From assembly GCF_004328645.1 (NCBI RefSeq), contig NZ_CP031395.1:2877501-2941500 (forward strand): 64,000 nucleotides of DNA. The letters are read 5' to 3'. Numbering within the stretch: the stretch's first letter is position 1; every line of letters begins with the position of its first letter. The notes beneath the pieces were generated by a model. The model worked only from the letters and a program-made list of their open reading frames with translations. It searched no databases and was not told where the DNA came from. Below, in pieces: positions 8,142-14,362 of this stretch. The stretch is from Hylemonella gracilis. GTDB lineage: Bacteria > Pseudomonadota > Gammaproteobacteria > Burkholderiales > Burkholderiaceae_C. The position numbers and the translations under genes are program-made.

Positions 8142-8576
8142 TCAGGCGTTGGCGTTGCCGTTGCTGACCCGTGAGTAGCGGTGAATATCAGTGCGACGCA
8201 TCCAGCCCTGGCTTTCCCAGTAGGCTTGCGCGACTTCGTTCGTCCTGAAGACGTCGATGTGCGACTTGAAGATGCCCAAGTCCTCCAGGCTCGCCAAGCA
8301 ACGGCTGACGAGTGCGTTCGCAATACCTTGCCTTCGGTGCTCAGCGTGGACCACCAGATGCTGAAGGTAACCACGGCGGCCATCATGGCCGCACATGATG
8401 CACCCAATGACCCGCCCCCCATGCTCAGCCACGAAGCTCATACCGAGATTGCGCTCAAGGTATCGCGCAGTTGCTTCGCGCGAGTCGGCATCGCGCAAGG
8501 AAACACCCGGCGTGTCTTTCATCAGTTGAATGACCGACTCGTAGTCGCTGATTGTCATGGTGCGGAGGAATGCCAT
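8142..8576 (-). CDS. GNAT-family N-acetyltransferase
   Basis: 144 residues with the GNAT core: N-terminal strand LRTMTISDYESVIQLM, the acetyl-CoA pyrophosphate loop region LQHLVVHAEHRRQGIANALVSRCL (R/Q-x-x-G-x-A pattern), and the C-terminal QAYWESQGWMRRTD motif. It would transfer acetyl from acetyl-CoA to an amine; the acceptor is unknown. No clear ribosome site lies before the ATG. It lies 87 bases beyond the end of the attC-bounded cassettes in the same orientation but has no attC of its own at its 3' end. Confidence 0.8.
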   Translation of the reverse strand: MAFLRTMTISDYESVIQLMKDTPGVSLRDADSREATARYLERNLGMSFVAEHGGRVIGCIMCGHDGRRGYLQHLVVHAEHRRQGIANALVSRCLASLEDLGIFKSHIDVFRTNEVAQAYWESQGWMRRTDIHRYSRVSNGNANA

Positions 8577-8662
8577 GCGAGCATCTTACGCAGGTGAATC
8601 GCACAAAATTTGATGGGTGCATCCGACCCATAGCAGACGATCAAGTATCTATGAAAGCAGTC

Positions 8663-8724
8663 GTTTAACGTAAAGGTGACCGGCCCCTTGCCGCAACGTG
8701 TCCGAGTCGACCGACCTGTTAGAC
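8663..8724 (-). other. attC-like recombination site A
   Basis: Read on the minus strand, the site opens with GTCTAAC (R'' RYYYAAC) and closes with GTTAAAC (R' GTTRRRY), 62 bases in all. The inner parts are partly complementary (AGGTCGGTCG against CCGGTCACCT). It begins one base after the stop codon of the gene at 8726-9118, where integron attC sites sit relative to their cassette gene. Confidence 0.75.
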
Positions 8725-8725
8725 C

Positions 8726-9118
8726 TCACCGGGACGGCACCACGCGGAGCGGCTGACCGTACGGGTTGCCGGCCCCATACGGGTTGTTGATGCTATCCGG
8801 AGAGTGCGGATTGCCGTACCTGCCGTAGGGATTGGACGTGGAATCCGGATCATAGGGATTGCTGCTCAAGCGCCCGCGGTAGTTTCCCTGACTGTCGTAG
8901 AGCTTCGGAGCGTCCGTCGCGTAGGGGTTAGTGTGCGACTTGTTGCTGTACGGGCTGCCGTATGTGCTGTACGGGTTGTTCAGCCCATCGGCCTTATAAG
9001 GGTTGCCCGCGCCATACGGATTGTTCAAGCAGCGCGGATCGTACGGACAGTTCTGCGCCAAGGCCGCGGCTGAACAAAAGAGCAACACCGCCAGAAGGAA
9101 TGCAAGCTTCGTTCTCAT
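8726..9118 (-). CDS. secreted NPY-repeat protein, cassette-borne, function unknown
   Basis: 130 residues: a signal peptide (MRTKLAFLLAVLLFCSAAALA) followed by a short Cys pair (NCPYDPRC) and a mature chain dominated by eight NPY units, often NNPYGAGNPY, plus one GNPH variant. No catalytic motif is visible; the composition (Asn, Pro, Tyr, Gly, Ser) suggests an extended or cell-surface chain. AAAGGA lies 6 bases before the ATG. The gene fills cassette 1 almost entirely: 18 bases from the last base of the boundary GTTAGAC to the Shine-Dalgarno and ATG region, and one base from stop to attC A. Not recognised as a named family. Confidence 0.75.
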   Translation of the reverse strand: MRTKLAFLLAVLLFCSAAALAQNCPYDPRCLNNPYGAGNPYKADGLNNPYSTYGSPYSNKSHTNPYATDAPKLYDSQGNYRGRLSSNPYDPDSTSNPYGRYGNPHSPDSINNPYGAGNPYGQPLRVVPSR

Positions 9119-9136
9119 ATAAGTCCTTTCAGTGAG

Positions 9137-9221
9137 GTCTAACGTACAAGCTAACCGGCGCGAAGCCGGTAGGCGGAGCGTCCAGCGACTGAAGGGAGCG
9201 AGGTTGAGCGCCATGTTAGGT
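9137..9221 (-). other. attC-like recombination site B
   Basis: On the minus strand it runs from ACCTAAC (R'') to GTTAGAC (R'), 85 bases. The inner arms are TGGCGCTCAACC and GGTTAGCTTG, and a central hairpin is formed by CCGGCTTCGCGCCGG. This layout matches long attC sites of chromosomal integrons. The stop codon TAA of the cassette 2 gene lies within R''. Confidence 0.8.
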
Positions 9222-9665
9222 TTTGGACGCAAATGCGAGAAGGGCGGCGACATTGGAATGGAAAAGAGCTTGAGCTTTTGCAGTGGCCTCGGCTTGATTA
9301 CCTCCAGGGCCATAAGAGTCAAAATAGTGCAGATAGGTGTTCATGTCGCAATCGCGGCCAGTGGCGTTGCAATAGCGCACCCAAGCTTTGCGGAGGTCGC
9401 CTTTCTTGCACCAGAGCAAAGAAGCCTCGAAGTCCGTAACCGCAGCTTGCAAGATGGGGAATTTATTTTTCAGCTCTTCTCCGAAGGCTGCACCGTCCCA
9501 GCGGGTGAATGTCGGATAGAAGTCGGAAAGGGCGTCAAGGACGGAGGAGCGGAACTTGGCAGAAGCGGTGCGGTAAGCGTTGTATCTGGCAACCGCGAAA
9601 GCGAACAGGCCGCCAAAAAGACAGACCAAGACAGTAATTGCCCAAGTTGGGGTGACTATCTCCAA
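9216..9665 (-). CDS. membrane-anchored protein of unknown function, cassette-borne
   Basis: 149 residues. One N-terminal hydrophobic helix (TWAITVLVCLFGGLFAFAVA) is followed by a soluble domain with several Cys and Trp residues (LWCKKGDLRKAWVRYCNATGRDC). The start is TTG at 9665, supported by AAGGAG six bases upstream; no in-frame ATG offers a better site. The stop TAA is inside attC B. The orientation (N-terminus in, body out) suggests a periplasm-facing domain. No family is recognised. Confidence 0.7.
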   Translation of the reverse strand: MEIVTPTWAITVLVCLFGGLFAFAVARYNAYRTASAKFRSSVLDALSDFYPTFTRWDGAAFGEELKNKFPILQAAVTDFEASLLWCKKGDLRKAWVRYCNATGRDCDMNTYLHYFDSYGPGGNQAEATAKAQALFHSNVAALLAFASKT

Positions 9666-9721
9666 GCGGCACTCCTTGGGATGTGCGGATGGATACCTTT
9701 GGTAGGCGCATTCATTAGGAA

Positions 9722-9757
9722 ACCTAACGTAATGTATAGAGCAAAACCTGCTCTATA
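9722..9757. other. outer boundary of the cassette array with adjoining inverted repeat
   Basis: ACCTAAC (9722-9728; GTTAGGT on the minus strand) marks the start of cassette 2. Beyond it is a 9-base inverted repeat, TATAGAGCA-AAACC-TGCTCTATA (9735-9757). No partner RYYYAAC box follows, so this is either an attI-like junction or a decayed attC. From 9758 to 10014 I see no gene, only a weak 7-base hairpin at 9888-9905. Confidence 0.45.
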
Positions 9758-10014
9758 AACTGGCGCGTGCTCGATATTCTGACCATCAGATTTCCCTGAA
9801 GTTGGCTTGCAACATGGCTTTGCAATCGAAGAAATTCCGCAGACTGTTGAAGCCGATTGTGCCTACCAGTTCAGCCACAGCCTATCCCCAAATTGGGTAA
9901 TTTGGCGTCCGCTTCTGGGCCTCTAGGCCTATGTCCGCTCCTGGCCGAATCCTGCCATCCCAAGATTGAAGTCGCGCCTTAGTGGCACCCGCCCTTGCGC
10001 CTTGCCGCATAACT

Positions 10015-11955
10015 TCAACTCTTGCCCGCCAGCAACTCCCTCACCTGCTGTAGCGCCCCCGGATCGTCCAGCGTGGTGAGGTCGCCCGGGTCGCGCCCTT
10101 CGGCCACGGCCTGGAGGGCGCGGCGCAGCAGCTTGCCGCTGCGGGTCTTGGGCAGCAGTTGGACCAGCAGCACGCGTGACGGGCGGGCCACGGCGCCGAG
10201 CTGGCGGTCCACCACCTGCATCAGTTCGCCCTCGAAGCGCAGGCGCGCTTGCGCCTCGCCCAGGCCGCTGGCGTCGCGCGCGACCACGAAGGCCAGGGCC
10301 ACCTGGCCCTTGAGCGCGTCGGCCACGCCGACCACGGCCACCTCGGCCACGTTGACGTGGCTGGCGATGCATTCCTCGATTTCGCGCGTACCCAGGCGGT
10401 GGCCCGCCACGTTGATCACGTCGTCGGTGCGTCCGAGGATGAAAAAGTAGCCGTCCTTGTCGCGCACGCCCCAGTCGAAGGTACTGTAGATCAGCCGGCC
10501 GGGAATGCTCTTCCAGTAGGTGTTGACGAAGCGCGCGTCATCGCGCCAGACGGTCTGCATGCAGCCCGGCGGCAAGGGGCCTTCGATGGCGAGCACGCCT
10601 TTCTGGTCCGGCCCGGTCAGTTCCTCGCCCGTGCTTTCGCTGATGAGCTTGACGTCGTAACCGTACATGGGCACGCCAGGGCTGCCGAACTTGCCGGGTG
10701 TTTTTTCAACGCCATTGGCGATGCTGAGGATGGGCCAGCCGGTCTCGGTCTGCCAGTAGTTGTCGATGATGGGCACCTGCAGGGCATCGCTGATCCACTG
10801 CGCGGTGGGTTCGTCCAGCGGCTCACCCGCGAGGTACAGGGCCTTGAGGCTGGAGAGGTCGTGGCGCTTGAGGTAGGCCGGGTCTTGCTTCTTGAGCACG
10901 CGCACGGCCGTGGGCGCGGAAAACATGCGCGTGACCTTGTACTTCTCGACCAGTCGCCACCAGATGCCGGGGTCGGGCAGGCCATCCAAACCACGGATGG
11001 GCAGGCCTTCGTAGAGGATGGTGGCCATGCCCGCAATCAGCGGGCCGTAGACGATGTAGCTGTGGCCCACGACCCAGCCGATGTCGCTGGTGGAGAAATA
11101 GGTTTCACCCGCCTGGCCCTCGTAGATGTACTTCATGCTGGCCGCCAGGGCCACGGCGTAACCGCCCGTGTCGCGTTGCACGCCCTTCGGCTTGCCCGTG
11201 GTGCCGCTGGTGTAGAGCGTGTAGCTGGTGTGGGTGGCGTCCACCCACGCCACGGGAACGGAGGTGTACAGCTGCTGCTCGCGCAGCGCGCTCCAGAGCT
11301 GGTCACGCCCGGGCACCAGGGGCATGGGCGCCAGTTGCCGGTCCACCAGCAAGACGGAGGACGGCTGGTGGCGGGACAGGCGCAGGGCCTCGTCCAGCAG
11401 CGGCTTGTAGGCCGTGACCTTGCCGCCGCGCGAACCCGCGTCCGCGCTGACGATGACCTTGGGCTCGGCATCGTCAATGCGCGTGGCCAGGGAGCCCGAG
11501 GCGAAGCCGCCGAAGACCACCGAGTGGATGGCGCCGATGCGCGCACAGGCCAGCATGGCGAAGACGGCCTCGGCGATCATGGGCATGTAGATCAGCACCC
11601 GGTCGCCCTGGGCCACGCCCAGGCTGTGCAACACGGCGGCCATGCGCTGCACTTCCAGGTGCAGATCGGCGAAGGTGTAGACCTGTTCCTGGCCGGTTTC
11701 GGTGCTGACGGCAATCAGGGCGGGCTGCTGGGCACGGTCCTTCAAGTGGCGGTCCACCGCGTTGTGGCAGAGGTTGGTCGTACCGCCGACGAACCAGCGC
11801 GCGAAAGGCGGGTGGCTGTAATCACAGATCTGCCGAGGTGCGGTTTGCCAGTCGATGAGGCCGGCCTGCTCGGCCCAGAAGGCGTCGCGCTGGGTGATGG
11901 AGCGCTGATGGAAGGCCGCGTAGCTGGATGGGGCGTGACTGCGCGTGCTGGACAT
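10015..11955 (-). CDS. prpE: propionyl-CoA synthetase (acyl-CoA synthetase family)
   Basis: 646 residues, the length of PrpE. Adenylate-forming enzyme motifs: YTLYTSGTTGKPKGVQRDTGG (P-loop region, ~240), YWQTETGWP (A5), and the C-terminal catalytic lysine in PKTRSGKLLRR. The N-terminal SYAAFHQRSITQRDAFWAEQA and WFVGGTTNLCHNAVDRHL are typical of propionate rather than acetate enzymes. It activates propionate (also acetate) to its CoA ester with ATP. GAGGAG lies upstream of the ATG. It is a single gene, divergent from the NUDIX gene; no prpBCD neighbours are present. Confidence 0.9.
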   Translation of the reverse strand: MSSTRSHAPSSYAAFHQRSITQRDAFWAEQAGLIDWQTAPRQICDYSHPPFARWFVGGTTNLCHNAVDRHLKDRAQQPALIAVSTETGQEQVYTFADLHLEVQRMAAVLHSLGVAQGDRVLIYMPMIAEAVFAMLACARIGAIHSVVFGGFASGSLATRIDDAEPKVIVSADAGSRGGKVTAYKPLLDEALRLSRHQPSSVLLVDRQLAPMPLVPGRDQLWSALREQQLYTSVPVAWVDATHTSYTLYTSGTTGKPKGVQRDTGGYAVALAASMKYIYEGQAGETYFSTSDIGWVVGHSYIVYGPLIAGMATILYEGLPIRGLDGLPDPGIWWRLVEKYKVTRMFSAPTAVRVLKKQDPAYLKRHDLSSLKALYLAGEPLDEPTAQWISDALQVPIIDNYWQTETGWPILSIANGVEKTPGKFGSPGVPMYGYDVKLISESTGEELTGPDQKGVLAIEGPLPPGCMQTVWRDDARFVNTYWKSIPGRLIYSTFDWGVRDKDGYFFILGRTDDVINVAGHRLGTREIEECIASHVNVAEVAVVGVADALKGQVALAFVVARDASGLGEAQARLRFEGELMQVVDRQLGAVARPSRVLLVQLLPKTRSGKLLRRALQAVAEGRDPGDLTTLDDPGALQQVRELLAGKS

Positions 11956-12048
11956 GGTGGGGTTCTCCTCGAATAGTTATGGGTGGCAATCCGGCTGATA
12001 ATTATTGGTCCAGGACTTGCAGCAGACTGACACTTCATTCACCCAACC

Positions 12049-12615
12049 ATGCTGCGCAGCCCCATCAAACATTGCCGCCACTGCGGCACCCTCGTGGTCT
12101 ACCGCATTCCCGACGATGGCGACACGCGCGAACGCGCGGTCTGCCCCGCCTGCGGCACCATCCACTACGAAAACCCACTCAACGTGGTCGGCACGATTCC
12201 CGTGATGGACGGCAAGGTGCTGCTGTGCAAGCGCAACATCGAACCCCGCCGCAGCAAGTGGACCCTGCCCGCGGGTTTTCTGGAACTGGGGGAAACAGCG
12301 GCTGAGGGCGCGGCCCGGGAAACCGACGAGGAAGCCGGCGCCGAGATCGAGATGCAGGGGCTCTACACCATCATCAGCGTGCCCCGGGTCGGGCAGGTGC
12401 ATCTGTTCTACCGCGCGCGCCTTTTGAGCACGCACCTTGCGCCGGGGCCGGAAACCATGGAAGCGCGCCTGTTCGCGGAACACGAGATTCCCTGGGACGA
12501 GATCGCCTTCCGCACCGTCAGCGAGACACTGAAGCTCTACTTCGCCGACAGCCAGGCCCACGCGGCCAGCCCGCGCGCCGAGCCTTACCCGGTGCGCGAC
12601 TTCAGCCTGGGCTAG
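12049..12615 (+). CDS. NUDIX hydrolase with N-terminal zinc ribbon
   Basis: 188 residues. The N-terminus carries two CxxC pairs (CRHCG at ~9, CPACG at ~32), a zinc ribbon like that of NudC-type NADH pyrophosphatases. The NUDIX box follows at ~80-102 (G-x5-E-x7-REtdEEaGA). It probably hydrolyses a nucleoside diphosphate linked to another moiety; the substrate is not evident. The gene is divergent from prpE with 93 bases between them. The C-terminal tail (~170-188) is not part of the domain. Confidence 0.85.
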   Translation: MLRSPIKHCRHCGTLVVYRIPDDGDTRERAVCPACGTIHYENPLNVVGTIPVMDGKVLLCKRNIEPRRSKWTLPAGFLELGETAAEGAARETDEEAGAEIEMQGLYTIISVPRVGQVHLFYRARLLSTHLAPGPETMEARLFAEHEIPWDEIAFRTVSETLKLYFADSQAHAASPRAEPYPVRDFSLG

Positions 12616-12782
12616 GGGGCGATTCCCGGCCGCGAAACGGCCTGTGTTTCCCCCGGCTTTACAAACCGGCAAATCGGAGTAGATTGGCTCTTACGCCGCA
12701 CGCATGGGCCATGCGCAGGCGATGCATGCGCGGCGCCAGTGGAGGCTTGTTGCCCCATTGACCGTTACCGACGGAGACCGCC

Positions 12783-12965
12783 ATGACCAAAAAATACGAA
12801 GAGCACTTCTGGGATGTCGATCTGGTTGTCCTGTTCAAGGACTGGTTCTCGCAAATCGGCCTGTTTGTGCTGATGGCCGTTACCTTTCTCGGCATCGGCC
12901 TGCCCCTTTTCATCTCCATCCTGGTTCTGTGGTATCTTGCAGGCTTTCCAAGCTTCTCCTTCTGA
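12783..12965 (+). CDS. small membrane protein of unknown function
   Basis: 60 residues: an acidic/aromatic N-terminus (MTKKYEEHFWDVDLVVLFKDW) and about 35 hydrophobic residues forming one or two helices. GGAGA lies 7 bases before the ATG. No family is recognised. Nothing else is seen in 12616-12782. Confidence 0.5.
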   Translation: MTKKYEEHFWDVDLVVLFKDWFSQIGLFVLMAVTFLGIGLPLFISILVLWYLAGFPSFSF

Positions 12966-13042
12966 AGGAGACTGGCTGCGTCGGAGTCAAGGTGTCGGCC
13001 CGGCGCGCGTTCATCAACCTTGTTTTTGCGTGATCATCCATC

Positions 13043-13249
13043 GTGTCCAACGCTGAACAACCCGCCGCCGTCCTGCCGCTCTTTCGCCCGGGCACCCAGG
13101 TGATGTATCACGGGAAACCTGAGACGGTAGACCACATCATCATCCAGCGTTACGACCTGCTGGTCCACCTCAAAGAGGCCAACATCTCGGTCAACGCCGA
13201 CAAGGTCGAGCTGGAACCGACCCGTATTCCGCTCAGCCGCACGCACTGA
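13043..13249 (+). CDS. conserved small protein of unknown function
   Basis: 68 residues from a GTG start (MSNAEQPAAVLPLFRPGTQVMYHGKPETVDHIII). The pattern of short strands (VMYHGKPETVDHIIIQRYDLLVHLKE) suggests a small beta-barrel or SH3-like fold. No family is recognised with certainty. It is convergent with the MerR-family gene. Confidence 0.55.
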   Translation: MSNAEQPAAVLPLFRPGTQVMYHGKPETVDHIIIQRYDLLVHLKEANISVNADKVELEPTRIPLSRTH

Positions 13250-13299
13250 CTGAGTCTGGGCGCCAGCTGCGCTGGTCAGCCCCGCTGCTTCGGCAGCCT

Positions 13300-13890
13300 C
13301 TACCAATCCCCCGACAGCAAATCCCGGATCGCGGTGAGTTCTCGCCGCACTTGCTGCAAGTGCAGCACCGACCCCGCCTCGGCACGCCCGTTCTTCAGGG
13401 CGTCACCAGCATTGGCAAGGTGGACGGGCATCGCAAGGCTCGCGCGCGCCGCCATGTCAGCCACCTCTGTCATCGCTGACGCCCCCGCCATGCCTGCATC
13501 GGCGGGGCCCCAAGGCGTCGCACCGTGCCCGTTCGCCGGCGCAGCCAGCGAGGTTTCCAGAATGTCCAGGCCGGCATCGTCCTCCGCGCTGTCGAAGGCG
13601 AGGTCCACGCCGCGTTTCTTTTCGCGCTCGGCCGCCAGCAACTCCTGCATCCTGTTGCGCGCGCCACTGATGGTGAAGCCCTGGTCGTACAGCAGATCCC
13701 GGATGCGGCGGATCATCAGCACTTCGTGGTGCTGGTAATAACGGCGATTGCCGCGCCGCTTCATCGGGCGCAGCTGGGTGAACTCCTGTTCCCAGTAGCG
13801 CAGCACATGCGGCTTCACCCCGCACAATTCACCGACCTCGCCGATGGTGAAGTAGCGCTTGGCGGGGATCGGCGGTAGTGGGGACTCCAT
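13300..13890 (-). CDS. MerR-family transcriptional regulator
   Basis: 196 residues. The N-terminal MerR winged helix (RYFTIGEVGELCGVKPHVLRYWEQEF, RRGNRRYYQHHEVLMIRRIRDLLYDQGFTI) is followed by a long, low-complexity tail without metal-binding cysteines. The start at 13890 (MESPLPPIPAK) is preferred; an upstream in-frame start would add 25 unconserved residues. A MerR-like gene next to ihfA is the standard arrangement in Burkholderiales. Target unknown. Confidence 0.85.
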   Translation of the reverse strand: MESPLPPIPAKRYFTIGEVGELCGVKPHVLRYWEQEFTQLRPMKRRGNRRYYQHHEVLMIRRIRDLLYDQGFTISGARNRMQELLAAEREKKRGVDLAFDSAEDDAGLDILETSLAAPANGHGATPWGPADAGMAGASAMTEVADMAARASLAMPVHLANAGDALKNGRAEAGSVLHLQQVRRELTAIRDLLSGDW

Positions 13891-13996
13891 GGAATCGCAG
13901 GTCTGTGGCTGAATGTCGGGAAAGGCGTGGAACGTGAAGGTAACCCAAATCCCGCGGCTTTCCAAGCTTCGCGGCGCGGGGTGCCACGCCTTGGCT

Positions 13997-14320
13997 TCAG
14001 CTGTCCGTCCAGGCCTGGATCTGTTCCTTGAGCTTGTGGCTGGCGTGGAAGGTCACGACCCGGCGTGCCTCGATCGGGATTGCCTCGCCGGTGCGCGGAT
14101 TGCGGCCAGGACGCGCCGCCTTGGTGCGGATCTGGAAATTGCCGAAGCCGGAAATCTTCACATCCTGCCCCTGTGTGAGGCGTTCAGCGACCAAGTCGAA
14201 AAAGGCGTCGATCATGTCCTTGGACTCGCGCTTGTTCAGGCCAATCTGCTCGAACAGCAACTCGGCCAGATGCGCCTTGGTCAAGGCGGGGGTTTCCAGG
14301 CTTTCGACGGCAATGTCCAT
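13997..14320 (-). CDS. ihfA: integration host factor subunit alpha
   Basis: 107 residues of the HU/IHF fold: ALTKAHLAELLFEQIGLNKRESKDMIDAFF (dimer helices) and the DNA-bending arm GFGNFQIRTKAARPGRNPRTGEAIPI with the conserved Pro at its tip. It pairs with IhfB, encoded elsewhere, to bend DNA sharply. It lies 42 bases after pheT, as in most proteobacteria. Confidence 0.95.
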   Translation of the reverse strand: MDIAVESLETPALTKAHLAELLFEQIGLNKRESKDMIDAFFDLVAERLTQGQDVKISGFGNFQIRTKAARPGRNPRTGEAIPIEARRVVTFHASHKLKEQIQAWTDS

Positions 14321-14362
14321 GGTTGATCTCTCGCCCCTCTACTTCCAATCAATGAACCCGGC

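Larger units (their letters stand above)
8669..9727 (-). mobile_element. two-cassette array without integrase (CALIN-like)
   Basis: Two consecutive units share one orientation. Cassette 1 (8669-9142) carries the NPY-repeat gene and attC A; cassette 2 (9143-9727) carries a membrane-anchored protein and attC B. Each unit starts on the minus strand with TTRRRY (TTAGAC or TTAGGT), as expected if strand exchange occurred at G^TTRRRY. No tyrosine recombinase of the IntI type is present anywhere in the window. The flanking genes are ordinary chromosomal genes. Confidence 0.7.

Noticed and set aside
8142..8576. The acetyltransferase gene as a third integron cassette
   Set aside because: No attC-like site lies between its stop and the next gene (13 bases). 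Only the two genes at 8726-9118 and 9216-9665 have both boundaries.
9888..9905. Small hairpin CCAAATT-GGGT-AATTTGG as a terminator
   Set aside because: The stem is short and A/T-rich and no T-run follows on either strand.
10249..11976. A 575-codon plus-strand frame opposite prpE
   Set aside because: Shadow frame caused by codon bias; the minus-strand PrpE is full length with all motifs.
13250..13300. tRNA-Pro expected downstream of the ihfA-merR genes in many Burkholderiales
   Set aside because: No cloverleaf or T-loop GGTTCGAxTCC sequence is present between 13250 and 13300.
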